From the IMG/VR virus record IMGVR_UViG_3300033552_000012, positions 1 to 52,053 of that record: a stretch of DNA of 52,053 nucleotides; one strand, written 5' to 3'. Positions 39,520 through 48,353 of this stretch are shown in pieces. The notes under the pieces are model-generated. The model did not search any database. It was not told the origin of the DNA and was given only the letters and a program-made list of their open reading frames with translations. The stretch's first letter is position 1. Each line of letters begins with the position of its first letter. The position numbers were made by a program, and so were the translations under genes. Origin of the DNA: a virus.

Positions 39520-39819
39520 ATGAGTTCAATAATAGAAGATAAAATAGACAAATTAGAAAGTCATTTTAAGGAGTTTCGTAAGGATGCAAATGAAGATCGG
39601 GTTTTATTACAGAATATGAGTTATTCTTTGTTAGGCAGTGCTTTTAATGGAAATAAAGGGGTTATTTCCTTTTTAGAAGATTTTGAGAAGCGGATACAAG
39701 TATTAGAGGACAAGCAAATATTAGCAGACGAGAAAGCAAGTAACATGAAGTGGTTTGAGCGAGGTGTAATAGGTGTCATCTTCACTTATTTAGCCTATTT
39801 AATAACACATATAAAATAA
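39520..39819 (+). CDS. XhlA-like lysis protein
   Basis: 99 residues. A coiled-coil N-terminal half (IEDKIDKLESHFKEFRKDAN) and a C-terminal membrane helix (ERGVIGVIFTYLAYLITHI), the layout of XhlA-type holin partners. Directly upstream of the lysin. Confidence 0.6.
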   Translation: MSSIIEDKIDKLESHFKEFRKDANEDRVLLQNMSYSLLGSAFNGNKGVISFLEDFEKRIQVLEDKQILADEKASNMKWFERGVIGVIFTYLAYLITHIK

Positions 39820-39825
39820 AATACT

Positions 39826-40371
39826 ATGGGCTTGCAGGAAAAATATAAGACATTACTCGAATCATATTCTGTCAATACACCTTTAAGACAGGCACATTTT
39901 TTTAGCCAAATGGAACATGAGTCTGGTTTAAAACCTATTGGTGAAAATCTTAATTATGGAATAGGGGGATTATTAAGTACCTTCTCTAAATATTTTACAG
40001 AAGATACGGCTAAAATTTACGCTAGAAAACCGGAAAAGATTGCTAATAAAGTGTATGCTAATAGAATGGGTAACGGAAACGAGGCAAGCGGTGATGGTTG
40101 GAAATACAGAGGAAGAGGATTTATTCAGATAACAGGTAAAAATAATTACATCATATTATCTAAAGATACTAAAATTGACTTTGTAAACAATCCTGATTTA
40201 CTCTTAACGGAAGTCAATTCCATGATTTCTGCTTTGTGGTATTGGAATAAAAACGCATTAAATGCTTTGGCGGATGAAAATGATGTCAAAGGCATCACAA
40301 GAAGAATAAACGGAGGGTATAACGGATTAGAACACCGTAAAGAGTTACTTGCTAAATACCTTAACAAATAA
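39826..40371 (+). CDS. GH19-type endolysin
   Basis: 181 residues. AHFFSQMEHESGLKPIGENL (23-42) contains the catalytic Glu region of glycoside hydrolase family 19, followed by GDGWKYRGRGFIQITGKNNY (about 87-106), the family signature. Cleaves peptidoglycan glycan strands at the end of infection. No signal peptide, so it needs a holin. Confidence 0.85.
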   Translation: MGLQEKYKTLLESYSVNTPLRQAHFFSQMEHESGLKPIGENLNYGIGGLLSTFSKYFTEDTAKIYARKPEKIANKVYANRMGNGNEASGDGWKYRGRGFIQITGKNNYIILSKDTKIDFVNNPDLLLTEVNSMISALWYWNKNALNALADENDVKGITRRINGGYNGLEHRKELLAKYLNK

Positions 40372-40441
40372 AAAAACAAAACCTAACACACCTGTCAATT
40401 TGGCTTTTTGCCTTGGCGATGGGTATTTTAAACCAATAATT

Positions 40442-41173
40442 ATGAAACCGATAAACTTTGAATTAATACAGAAAACGGTCTTTAAATTACTGCCGTACAT
40501 TGGGATTTTGATACTTTCGACGATGATTTACTTTAAGATGAATGAAAACTCTAAGTTGAAAGTGGAAGTAAAAACACACAAAGAGCAAGCTAAAGTATAC
40601 GTAGAAACCGCCAAAGGATATGTGAAAGAATCAGACGAGTTAAAAAAACAAGTGCCAAAGCTGAAATCAGACGTTACTGCCCTTGAAAAAAATAGCCGTT
40701 TGAAAGACTCAGAGATTGACTTACTAAAAAAAAAGGTTAAAGCTAAATTAGACATTGTAAGCACGTATAATTCAAACGACATTGCTTTATACTACCAAAG
40801 CCGATACAACGATAAAAAAGGGGTTGTTTTGACCCAATACGGGGTGGCTTTAGTAGATACGATAGCTAAGAGAAATATTTCGGAGCTTACCTTATTTGAC
40901 GGGGCAAAAAAGGAATTGGTTTTAACTAACGAAAAACTAAGCACCACAGAAAAAATAGTAGTCTTGAAAGATACGATTATCGCCAATGTAGAAAAACAGA
41001 ATGACAAATTATCACTTGCTATAGCTGAAAACAATAAGGCTTTATACAAAAAAGAGGAGGTTATCAAAGACACCGAGAAAATGTTCAGGCGGGAACGCAA
41101 TAAAAAGAATTTTTGGAAAGTGGCGACCACCACAGTAATAGCCGGAGCAAGTTATTTATTATTAATACAATAA
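40442..41173 (+). CDS. Spanin-like coiled-coil membrane protein
   Basis: 243 residues from the ATG at 40442 (an in-frame extension to 40349 overlaps the lysin gene and is unlikely). N-terminal helix (LLPYIGILILSTMIYFKM), long coiled coil (VPKLKSDVTALEKNSRLKDS), and a C-terminal hydrophobic segment (ATTTVIAGASYLLLIQ). Placement after the lysin suits an i-spanin-type role linking inner and outer membrane. Confidence 0.55.
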   Translation: MKPINFELIQKTVFKLLPYIGILILSTMIYFKMNENSKLKVEVKTHKEQAKVYVETAKGYVKESDELKKQVPKLKSDVTALEKNSRLKDSEIDLLKKKVKAKLDIVSTYNSNDIALYYQSRYNDKKGVVLTQYGVALVDTIAKRNISELTLFDGAKKELVLTNEKLSTTEKIVVLKDTIIANVEKQNDKLSLAIAENNKALYKKEEVIKDTEKMFRRERNKKNFWKVATTTVIAGASYLLLIQ

Positions 41174-41179
41174 TCTAAA

Positions 41180-41518
41180 ATGGACAAACTGATAGCAGAT
41201 CACAAAAGAGGCACGACATGGGACGGGATTAGTTTTCTATTTGAAGAACCACAGCCAAACGGTACGTATTTACCTACTAATTTAACAGGGGTAAAAATTA
41301 TAATTGATTTCCTATGGGTTAAAAATGGAGAACCGGTGTTTTCGTTTAGCACATTGAATGGTACTATAACTATTCCTAATCCGTTGAACGGAGTTGTATT
41401 TATGCAAAGTAGATTAATAACAGTTCCTGAAAACAGATACATGTTTGACGTGAAATTAACCTTAGCAAACGGGGATATAAAAGAGCCTATTTCTGACTAT
41501 TGGACAATTATCTCATGA
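41180..41518 (+). CDS. Small beta-rich tail/baseplate protein
   Basis: 112 residues; DKLIADHKRGTTWDGISFLF then TGVKIIIDFLWVKNGEPVFS and a C-terminal KEPISDYWTIIS. Resembles N-terminal baseplate modules in general form. Its stop overlaps the next ATG. Confidence 0.55.
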   Translation: MDKLIADHKRGTTWDGISFLFEEPQPNGTYLPTNLTGVKIIIDFLWVKNGEPVFSFSTLNGTITIPNPLNGVVFMQSRLITVPENRYMFDVKLTLANGDIKEPISDYWTIIS

Positions 41519-42081
41519 GAATAACAGCGATACAAAATATAAAACAATATACCGTTACTGCAAATCAAACTATTAAACAAGTTCGTGTGGTGGTTAATCC
41601 TGCGGTGCAAAAAGTTACTAAAATTACCGTTGCCCAATTAGGAGAAAGAGGCTATACAGGAATTTCTGCTTATGAAATAGCGGTAAAAAATGGTTTTGTA
41701 GGAACAGAGGCGCAATGGTTGGACAGTTTGAAAAATAAACCTACTGTTAAGATAGCAGGGGAATCAATTCCAAGTCATACCGCAATCGCCTTATTTGACA
41801 ATAAAGCCTATAAACTAGACCCGTCAAATGTAGCGCATCAATTTGCTTTTATTGGATTTAGTTTGAATGGGGCTTTAATAGGACAAGAATGTATAATTAA
41901 AGAAGTTGGCGAGGTTTATTTAGCAGGTTGGGGCTTAGTGCCAAATCAACATTATCTAGCGGGAATCAACGGTACTTTAATAACGAACAATAGTAGCACT
42001 ACTAATTTCACCAAGGTTATAGGATATGCAACAACAGCAGACTCCTTAAAAATAGTAACATCACAAACAACTAATAAATAA
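41515..42081 (+). CDS. Tail protein with collagen-type phage motif
   Basis: 188 residues from ATG 41515, which overlaps the previous TGA; a TTG start 15 bases earlier is less likely. ISAYEIAVKNGFVGTEAQWL (about 51-70) is a motif common in phage tail fibres. C-terminal beta domain. Confidence 0.65.
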   Translation: MRITAIQNIKQYTVTANQTIKQVRVVVNPAVQKVTKITVAQLGERGYTGISAYEIAVKNGFVGTEAQWLDSLKNKPTVKIAGESIPSHTAIALFDNKAYKLDPSNVAHQFAFIGFSLNGALIGQECIIKEVGEVYLAGWGLVPNQHYLAGINGTLITNNSSTTNFTKVIGYATTADSLKIVTSQTTNK

Positions 42082-42087
42082 AAACAA

Positions 42088-42594
42088 ATGGCAGTACACA
42101 AGGTTATCCAAATCAGCTCTACAGGAGCGCACTCAGAGTATTCAGGAAAAGCAACATCAGCAGGGGCAGGTGACGCAGGGGAATTTATTATTTTAGCCGC
42201 AGATGGTAAACTAGACGCAACGGTACTCCCTAACGGAGTAGGCGCAGATGCAAATACACTTGTCGCAGGGGAAGCATTAGCAGCGGGTGATTTTGTATAT
42301 GTTTTAGCGGGCGGTACGGTGATGAAAGCAGATGCTACAGCCTTTGCCAAAAGAGCAATGGGTTACGTTATTACTTCGGTATTAAACGCAGGAAATGCAA
42401 CGGTTTTTTACGATGACAGCAACTCCGCACTATCAGCCCTTACGCCTGGAACAAACTACTATCTTAGTGCAACACCTGGATTAGCTACAGCAACAGCTCC
42501 AACCACAGCAGGTCAATTTGTACAAGAGCTAGGATTTGCTTCGAGTGCCACAAGTTTACACGTAAGTATTAAAACGACTGTATTAAGAGCGTAA
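42088..42594 (+). CDS. DUF2190-like decoration/cement protein
   Basis: 168 residues, Ala/Gly-rich. The order GEALAAGDFVYVLAGGTVMK, DATAFAKRAMGYV, and PGTNYYLSATPGLAT matches DUF2190-type capsid cement proteins. Here it lies in the tail-fibre region, so it may be a fibre tip module. Confidence 0.6.
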   Translation: MAVHKVIQISSTGAHSEYSGKATSAGAGDAGEFIILAADGKLDATVLPNGVGADANTLVAGEALAAGDFVYVLAGGTVMKADATAFAKRAMGYVITSVLNAGNATVFYDDSNSALSALTPGTNYYLSATPGLATATAPTTAGQFVQELGFASSATSLHVSIKTTVLRA

Positions 42595-42597
42595 AAA

Positions 42598-42921
42598 ATG
42601 GCAAAAGTACTAACTATAAGTGTACTTGGTAGAACTGAAGCAGTAGACGATAGAATTGTCGCTGCTTTAAGTACTCAAAGTATTACAGCGGGTAATTCGT
42701 CTAGCACGGACTATGTTTTCTTATGTACGGGAATATGTACTGTAACTTTACCTACAGCAGTAGATAATTTTAATAAGTACACCGTAAAACGACTAACAGC
42801 CACAATCACTATAAACACAACCTTATCGCAAACAATTGATGGATCGACTTCGGCTCAATTGTTAGTAGACAATCAAAGTGTAGATATAATATCCAACGGG
42901 ACTAACTGGCTAATAATTTAA
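42598..42921 (+). CDS. Small structural protein
   Basis: 107 residues, beta-rich (VDNFNKYTVKRLTATITINT; DGSTSAQLLVDNQSVDIISN). Short intergenic spaces on both sides link it to its neighbours. Fibre component likely. Confidence 0.6.
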   Translation: MAKVLTISVLGRTEAVDDRIVAALSTQSITAGNSSSTDYVFLCTGICTVTLPTAVDNFNKYTVKRLTATITINTTLSQTIDGSTSAQLLVDNQSVDIISNGTNWLII

Positions 42922-42924
42922 AAT

Positions 42925-44013
42925 ATGGCATACAACCCAACAAACCCGAACGGTCAGGCACTAATGGCAAATAGTGCGCCTGTAGTTATAGCAAGTAATC
43001 AATCTGCTATACCTGTTTCATTAGCAACAAATACACCCGATGTTACAGATAGAGCCGCAAGATTATTAGGAGTTACTTCAATACGAGGATTAGCAATTGC
43101 TAATCAATCAACTCCTTTTGCGGCAGCAGCGGTAGGTTCAACAGTAGGGCTTGATGTATCAGCAGCGGCAAATATTACTTTTATAGTAAAAAATACGGTA
43201 GCTGCAACCGCTTGGACAGGAACTCCTGTAATTGTTTTTGAACAATCAGACGATAACGTTTCGTGGGCAGTGCTTGTAGTAGTAAGAAATGACACATCAT
43301 TAGCAGCATCGACACATACTTTACCAGCCAATACTGCAAATACATCATATATGTTTGATGCGGCAATGGAAGGGGCAACTTTTACTAGAGCAAGAGTAAC
43401 TACAGGTACAACAGCAAATGGAATGACCATAGTTGTTCAACCGGGAAGCCTTTCTTTTTCTCCGACAGTTACCGCAATGCTAAATACTGAAACAACAAAA
43501 GTAATAGGAACTGTAAATTTACCATCCCCTGCAATCACCTATTCAGCGGTGGCAAACGGAATAGTACCTGCGACAGCAGCTACGGATTTAGTAACGATAT
43601 ACGGATCAGCGACTAAAACCATAAACATATTGAATGTGTGGGTCACAGGGGTACAAACCACGGCAGGACAAGCTCAGGTTTTATTAATTAAACGTTCCAC
43701 AGCTAACTCAGCAGGAACATCGACAGCACCCGTAAAAATCCCTTATGACTCTAACGATGTAGCAGCTACCGCTACTTTTCTAGCCTACACAGCGAACCCA
43801 ACACTAGGAACCGCAATAGGAAACGTAAGGGGTGATAGGGCATTTTTACCGGGTGCGGCAAGTGCCTCGGATGCACAAGGATTGACTTGGAGTTTTATTA
43901 ACGGTAAAAATATGATATTAAGGGGAGTCGCTCAGGGTATAGCAATCAACTTAAACGCTGCAACATTAGCGGGAGGTTCAATAAATGTGACTATAGAATG
44001 GACAGAAGTGTAA
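42925..44013 (+). CDS. Tail/fibre structural protein
   Basis: 362 residues, Ala/Thr-rich beta protein. NSAPVVIASNQSAIPVSLAT near the N-terminus is a frequent beginning of phage tail/fibre proteins. Ends the fibre block and is followed by a terminator. Confidence 0.65.
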   Translation: MAYNPTNPNGQALMANSAPVVIASNQSAIPVSLATNTPDVTDRAARLLGVTSIRGLAIANQSTPFAAAAVGSTVGLDVSAAANITFIVKNTVAATAWTGTPVIVFEQSDDNVSWAVLVVVRNDTSLAASTHTLPANTANTSYMFDAAMEGATFTRARVTTGTTANGMTIVVQPGSLSFSPTVTAMLNTETTKVIGTVNLPSPAITYSAVANGIVPATAATDLVTIYGSATKTINILNVWVTGVQTTAGQAQVLLIKRSTANSAGTSTAPVKIPYDSNDVAATATFLAYTANPTLGTAIGNVRGDRAFLPGAASASDAQGLTWSFINGKNMILRGVAQGIAINLNAATLAGGSINVTIEWTEV

Positions 44014-44067
44014 ATATAGACATAAAGATTAAATAGTTTTGGTTTCTATTTATTTGGTTAGTAGGGA

Positions 44068-44099
44068 AAAAGGCGGTGCGAAAGTGCTGCCTTTTCTTT
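44068..44099 (+). terminator. Terminator after the fibre block
   Basis: AAAAGGC (44068-44074) pairs with GCCTTTT (44089-44095), extended inward by weaker pairs, followed by CTTTT. Closes the late tail unit. Confidence 0.7.
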
Positions 44100-44156
44100 T
44101 GTTATGGGGCAAAATAGTATTTAAAACGGTTTGTTTATCAATAGTGTACAAAAAAT

Positions 44157-44171
44157 GTAGTACTTTTATCG
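44157..44171 (+). promoter_or_regulatory. Repeated motif GTAGTACTTTTA, promoter candidate
   Basis: GTAGTACTTTTATCG, 42 bases before the 44213 gene, after a terminator; second copy of the motif at 31983. The position makes a promoter likely. Confidence 0.4.
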
Positions 44172-44212
44172 TCATAAAATTCTTGTTATTATAAACTTAA
44201 CCCCAAATAAGT

Positions 44213-45409
44213 ATGAGTAAATGGAGAATCTATGACGATGTCATTAAAACTATATTGCTGAATAATGAGGAATTATCAGACTGGAAGGTTTCTCAGATTG
44301 TCCTTAAAGCAGAAAGACCAACAACAGAATCAGACTTACTTCGGACTTATATCAAAAGGAATCGAAAAAGGCTATTAGATAAATTTGAAGGCAATTACAC
44401 CGCTACAGACGCGCTCGACATCGACAATACCACGGTAAAACACATGTGGGTAAAGAATAAAGAAGCTTCTTTATTTGTCAAAAACCCAAATTTTATTCCT
44501 CAGACAGAATCTGAAACCGACAACTTCAAGACTTTAAGCGATGCTTTAATTTATGACTTGAAGAACTACTCCCCCATTTTTAAAAAAATAGAATATGTAG
44601 AAAGTACTGATTCCTATTTATTAGTAGTTGACCCCGCAGATGTTCATGTAGGTAAATTATGTAGTGATTTTGAAGTTGGACAATCTTACAATAATCAAAT
44701 AGCGGTACAAAGAGCATTAGAAGGGGTTCGTGGATTATTGCAAAAAGCAAAAGGGTTTCATATAGACCAAATACTCTTTATAGGAGGAAACGATATTTTA
44801 CATATTGACAGCCCTGCCAGAAAAACAGCAAATGGAACACCACAAGACACGGACGGTATGTGGCACTCTAATTTTCTGATAGCCAAACAACTTTATGTTG
44901 ATATTTTAGAAATCCTTCTTGCCGTGGCTCCGGTTCATTTTGATTTTAATCCAAGCAATCACGACTATACCAACGGTTTCTTTTTATCTCAGGTTATAGA
45001 GGCTTATTTTAGACATTGCAAAGAACTTACTTTCAATACTTCAATCGCTCACCGAAAATACTACAAATACCATAAAAATCTTATCGGAACTACCCACGGA
45101 GACGGTGCAAAAATGACTGACTTACCGATGCTTATGGCTACTGATAAACCTGTTGAATGGGCTGAAACAACACACCGATATGTTTATGTACATCATTTAC
45201 ACCACAAATGGAGTAAAGATATTTTTAGTGTTTGTGTAGAGGGATTAAGAAGTCCAAGCGGTACGGATTCCTGGCATCACCAAAAAGGATTTGAACACGC
45301 ACCGAAAGCGGTTGAAGGATTTTTGCACAGTAAAAATAACGGACAAATCGCCCGTTTAACCCATATTTTTAGCTTATTATTCATTGTTTTTTCGTATATT
45401 ACAGTATGA
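44213..45409 (+). CDS. Calcineurin-like metallophosphoesterase
   Basis: 398 residues. PADVHVGKL (D-x-H), GGNDILH (GND), NPSNHDY (NHD), THGDGAK and YVHHLHHK are the ordered metal-ligand motifs of this superfamily. An N-terminal helical region (about 1-130) may bind DNA. The last residues (FSLLFIVFSYITV) are unlike a normal end of the family and abut the GIY-YIG gene, so the 3' end may have been changed by its insertion. Substrate unknown; phage DNA processing or defence evasion is possible. Confidence 0.75.
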   Translation: MSKWRIYDDVIKTILLNNEELSDWKVSQIVLKAERPTTESDLLRTYIKRNRKRLLDKFEGNYTATDALDIDNTTVKHMWVKNKEASLFVKNPNFIPQTESETDNFKTLSDALIYDLKNYSPIFKKIEYVESTDSYLLVVDPADVHVGKLCSDFEVGQSYNNQIAVQRALEGVRGLLQKAKGFHIDQILFIGGNDILHIDSPARKTANGTPQDTDGMWHSNFLIAKQLYVDILEILLAVAPVHFDFNPSNHDYTNGFFLSQVIEAYFRHCKELTFNTSIAHRKYYKYHKNLIGTTHGDGAKMTDLPMLMATDKPVEWAETTHRYVYVHHLHHKWSKDIFSVCVEGLRSPSGTDSWHHQKGFEHAPKAVEGFLHSKNNGQIARLTHIFSLLFIVFSYITV

Positions 45410-46044
45410 TAGGAATATATAAAATTACAAATCCAAACGGAAGAGTTTACATAGGGCAAAGTATCAATATAGAAAGACGTTTTGATTCTTATTCAAGATG
45501 TGATTGCAAAGGACAAACCAAAATATACAACTCGATAAAGAAACATGGGTTTTTAAAGCATAAGGTAGAAGTTCTTGTTTATTGTGATATATCTGAATTA
45601 AATGAAAAAGAGGCTTATTATATAGAATTATATAATTCAAATAGCAGTTCTGATTTAAATTGCGGAGTTCCTAGATATTTAAATAAATCAGGATATTTAT
45701 CAGAAGAGACAAAAGCTAAAATGACATTAGCACAAACAGGCAATAAAAAATGGCTAGGTAAAAAACATAAAGAATCTACTAAGATTAAAATGTCAATAGC
45801 TCAGATGGGAAAAAAAGTAAGTAAAGAAACTTGTCTTAAAATATCTGAATCTAAAAAAGGTATTAATCCAAAGCATTTTGTAGAAATTCATCCAAACGCT
45901 AAAATAGTTTTAAATTTATCAAATGGAGTTTTTTATAAAAGTTTAAAAGAAGCTTCTTTAGATTATAATATTAATTACAATACATTAAAAAGTTATCTAA
46001 GTGGTAACATAAAAAAAAATAAAAGTGATTTAATTTACGCGTAA
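45406..46044 (+). CDS. GIY-YIG homing endonuclease
   Basis: 212 residues. GIYKITNPNGRVYIGQS (3-19) gives the GIY and YIG motifs, with Arg24/Arg25 and a Glu in EKEAYYIELY. The C-terminal half has NUMOD3-type repeats (LSEETKAKMTLAQTGNKKWL; KHKESTKIKMSIAQMGKK) and a NUMOD1-like end. Free-standing selfish gene, overlapping the phosphoesterase stop (ATGA). Base composition is more AT-rich than its neighbours. Confidence 0.88.
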   Translation: MIGIYKITNPNGRVYIGQSINIERRFDSYSRCDCKGQTKIYNSIKKHGFLKHKVEVLVYCDISELNEKEAYYIELYNSNSSSDLNCGVPRYLNKSGYLSEETKAKMTLAQTGNKKWLGKKHKESTKIKMSIAQMGKKVSKETCLKISESKKGINPKHFVEIHPNAKIVLNLSNGVFYKSLKEASLDYNINYNTLKSYLSGNIKKNKSDLIYA

Positions 46045-46064
46045 TTGCATCCGTTTATTTTTTA

Positions 46065-46091
46065 GTCACAAATTGTGTGTTAATTTGTGAC
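46065..46091 (+). terminator. Hairpin after the GIY-YIG gene
   Basis: GTCACAAATT (46065-46074), loop GTGTGTT, AATTTGTGAC (46082-46091), 10 perfect pairs, with TTTTTT before and AAAATAAAA after. May end transcription or, read as operator, control the next small gene. Confidence 0.6.
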
Positions 46092-46140
46092 AAAATAAAA
46101 ATGTAAAATTCATATATTAACAAACAAAAATAACTTAGCT

Positions 46141-46266
46141 ATGACTTTAGAAGAAGAATTGCAGAAGAATTATACAAAAAGAGAACGGTTGTACAACAAA
46201 GGTTGCAATGATGAGAAGTTGAACGATAAAATACGGGAATTGCAAAAATTAATACGTGACCGCTAA
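46141..46266 (+). CDS. Tiny charged protein
   Basis: 41 residues, ATG 46141, TAA 46264-46266. MTLEEELQKNYTKRERLYNK then a helix (LNDKIRELQKLIRD). Good A-rich leader (AACAAACAAAAATAACTT). Last plus-strand ORF. Confidence 0.5.
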   Translation: MTLEEELQKNYTKRERLYNKGCNDEKLNDKIRELQKLIRDR

Positions 46267-46343
46267 TACCTACTTAAAATAATCGCCAATTAAGTTTGGC
46301 GAGGCGAATACCGAAGCATTGTTTGGGGATTTCTAACAAAAAA

Positions 46344-46377
46344 AGCCCCGAACTCCCTAATAAAAGGGGTCGGGGCT
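46344..46377 (-). terminator. Terminator of the early minus-strand block
   Basis: AGCCCCGA (46344-46351) pairs with TCGGGGCT (46370-46377), with an inner CCC/GGG stretch. Read on the minus strand it is followed by seven T, so it ends the early transcript; it may also stop plus-strand readthrough. Confidence 0.8.
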
Positions 46378-46383
46378 ATGGGT

Positions 46384-46539
46384 TTATTTTTGAATAATAA
46401 CGATTTCAGCGTCAATAACTTTTATATCGTGCAGGGCAAAAAATGCGTTCTGCAACTTGAATTGTCGTTTTTGGTGTTTTCTGTGCTTGGATTTATCTAA
46501 TCCTTTAATGTAGGCTTTTTGCTCCGGATTTAATTTCAT
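46384..46539 (-). CDS. Small basic hypothetical protein
   Basis: 51 residues, ATG 46539-46537, TAA 46386-46384. LNPEQKAYIKGLDKSKHRKH then KRQFKLQNAFFALHDIKVID. Last gene of the early block, 3 bases from the upstream gene. Not recognised. Confidence 0.55.
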   Translation of the reverse strand: MKLNPEQKAYIKGLDKSKHRKHQKRQFKLQNAFFALHDIKVIDAEIVIIQK

Positions 46540-46542
46540 ATT

Positions 46543-46731
46543 TTATTCTTTAAAGGTTATGTTTTGTATGAATTCCTCGGATAATTCGACAGGAACGGTA
46601 CTGATGTCAATTTGGTAGCCAATGGCTAGTTTTTTATAGGATATTTGGGGATTTGATTTTAACCAAACACCTACTTTTTTGTAATGCTCTTTCTTAGCTT
46701 CCGATGGTTTGTAAACTCCTAATGACTTCAT
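46543..46731 (-). CDS. Hypothetical protein
   Basis: 62 residues; helical with a HTH-like centre (EAKKEHYKKVGVWLKSNPQI). Start overlaps the previous stop (ATGA). Not recognised. Confidence 0.55.
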   Translation of the reverse strand: MKSLGVYKPSEAKKEHYKKVGVWLKSNPQISYKKLAIGYQIDISTVPVELSEEFIQNITFKE

Positions 46732-46979
46732 ATTGTGTTAATTAATCGTTCATAAAAAGTAGCAGGACATTCATACTCGCTACACGGTGCGGGTTTTCCA
46801 AAGTTGTTGTCAAATATATAATGTTCAATGTGACTGAAATTATTTTCATCTTTGGGAAAATGTATGTGCAACAAGGCTAGAATCCCTCGGATGTGTTTGT
46901 GGGTTTTGTTATCCTCCACTAAAACCAGTAAGAACTCGATATAGTGAAGGTATTGAACAAACTTTTCTTTTTCTATCAT
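46728..46979 (-). CDS. Hypothetical protein
   Basis: 83 residues from the ATG at 46979, which overlaps the upstream stop (TAATG); a start 9 bases earlier is possible. VQYLHYIEFLLVLVEDNKTH and HIEHYIFDNNFGKPAPCSEY. Not recognised. Confidence 0.55.
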   Translation of the reverse strand: MIEKEKFVQYLHYIEFLLVLVEDNKTHKHIRGILALLHIHFPKDENNFSHIEHYIFDNNFGKPAPCSEYECPATFYERLINTI

Positions 46980-47173
46980 TAATCGCACCTTTCGTTTAAT
47001 TCACCGAGCTTAAATTGATATTCTGCGTGAAGTTTAAGAACCGCAGCAGTATTGCCTCCTGAACGAAAGATAGCGTCTTGGTATTTCTTGGTTAACTCGG
47101 TAATTTCCTCATCGCAGTTCTTGTCGCAGGACAAAATAAAAAATAAAACGGGTAATAACAATAATTTTTTCAT
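46979..47173 (-). CDS. Putative lipoprotein
   Basis: 64 residues. MKKLLLLPVLFFILSCDKNC is a lipoprotein signal with Cys16 as the lipidated residue; the mature part is a short charged helix with Cys near each end. Phage lipoproteins of this size often act in superinfection exclusion or as outer spanins; neither is shown here. Confidence 0.65.
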   Translation of the reverse strand: MKKLLLLPVLFFILSCDKNCDEEITELTKKYQDAIFRSGGNTAAVLKLHAEYQFKLGELNERCD

Positions 47174-47193
47174 AATAAATATATTTAGGTTAA

Positions 47194-47826
47194 TTAATAA
47201 ATTCCTATTTGATGATTAAATTGTTTTCGTAGATCGAGTCTTTCGGGGGCGTTGTATATCCGGTCTTGCAGTTGCAACCACTTTACAATTCCGTTAGCGA
47301 TACTTATTTTTTCTTGATATTCATCTTTAGCCATTTTAAGCAACGGATATTTCGCAACGATGTCAAACTTTACATATTCCCAATAATCCTTGCTGTATCG
47401 CTTTATTAGCCCTAGATCGTATTGCTGTATATTACCTCCTTTGGCACAATTGCAATTATAATCTTGCAGGTGCAAATTATCTAGATTGAACCGGATGGAA
47501 GGATTTGATTTTACAGTATGAAAATGTCCTGCTTGTGGCGTAGTGTTTCCGTTACAGGAAATACAACCCGATTTTAGGTCGATAAGACAGCAAATCTTAT
47601 TAATTGGTTTTTCAAGGTCTTTTTGCCAATCAGTGAGTGTTTTTAACTTGTCCTTAATAAGGACTTTTTCTTTGTTCCAATCCTGTTTTACTTTCTTTTC
47701 CTTATCGACTTTTTGCTTGGCTACAACTCCCATGGAATAGGAAACTTTGCATTCAATTTTATCACAATGTTTTTGCAAAAAATATTTGGGTTCAAACTTA
47801 TCAGAACATATTTTACACCTCGGCAT
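47194..47826 (-). CDS. ninG: NinG-like recombination protein
   Basis: 210 residues. Two Cys motifs near the N-terminus (CKICSDKFEPKYFLQKHC), a long coiled middle, then CISCNGNTTPQAGHFHTVKS and LHLQDYNCNCAKGGN, which are the NinG/HNH-like zinc and histidine elements. In lambda NinG (Rap) resolves recombination junctions. Works with the exonuclease/annealing pair encoded at 6-7.5 kb on the same transcript. Confidence 0.8.
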   Translation of the reverse strand: MPRCKICSDKFEPKYFLQKHCDKIECKVSYSMGVVAKQKVDKEKKVKQDWNKEKVLIKDKLKTLTDWQKDLEKPINKICCLIDLKSGCISCNGNTTPQAGHFHTVKSNPSIRFNLDNLHLQDYNCNCAKGGNIQQYDLGLIKRYSKDYWEYVKFDIVAKYPLLKMAKDEYQEKISIANGIVKWLQLQDRIYNAPERLDLRKQFNHQIGIY

Positions 47827-47830
47827 AGGC

Positions 47831-48274
47831 TTAGTTTTTTATGAAGGTTCCATCAACTGTTTTTCCTTTTCGGTCTTTTATCTCGTTCCAGGCTAAATTA
47901 GCACATTCTAACAGGTTGTATCCTAATTTATCACAAATATCTGACAAATACGAAATACTAAAATAATAATTATTCCCTTGTAAAATATATCCAAATAAAA
48001 CATGGTATTCTAATGCGCCACTATTTACGAAAACACTTTTGTCATCGATAGCTATATCTTCTTTTAACTGCTCGGCTAAAATAATTAACACCACGAAAAT
48101 ATCCCCTAATCCGTCCTTTATTTCATCGGGTTTATTCTTTAGTATTGCTCCGGAAGTTTCGCCTATTTCCTCTAAAAGTTTTAATCGTTGCTTGGGTGCG
48201 TTTTCTAAGTTTAGTAAATTCTTTTCATCCGCCCATGCTAAAATTAGGGATTGTAACTCTTGTAATGTTTTCAT
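47831..48274 (-). CDS. MazG-like nucleotide pyrophosphohydrolase
   Basis: 147 residues from ATG 48274. RLKLLEEIGETSGAILKNKP and IKDGLGDIFVVLIILAEQL supply the E-E and D-x-x-D metal ligands of the MazG/all-alpha NTP-PPase fold. The frame is open further to 48397, but that extension crosses the left boundary (48353) of the solitary cassette and is unlikely to be native. May hydrolyse non-canonical or alarmone nucleotides. Confidence 0.7.
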   Translation of the reverse strand: MKTLQELQSLILAWADEKNLLNLENAPKQRLKLLEEIGETSGAILKNKPDEIKDGLGDIFVVLIILAEQLKEDIAIDDKSVFVNSGALEYHVLFGYILQGNNYYFSISYLSDICDKLGYNLLECANLAWNEIKDRKGKTVDGTFIKN

Positions 48275-48353
48275 TTTTGGTTTGGTTTTAAAATTTAATT
48301 GTAATTCTGTGGTATTCAATTGTTTGCATAATTTAGTAGCGACAGTTAGATAG

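Noticed and set aside
40349-40441. Extended N-terminus of the spanin-like protein
   Set aside because: Lies inside the lysin gene end and gap; the ATG at 40442 has a better leader and begins a typical anchor helix.
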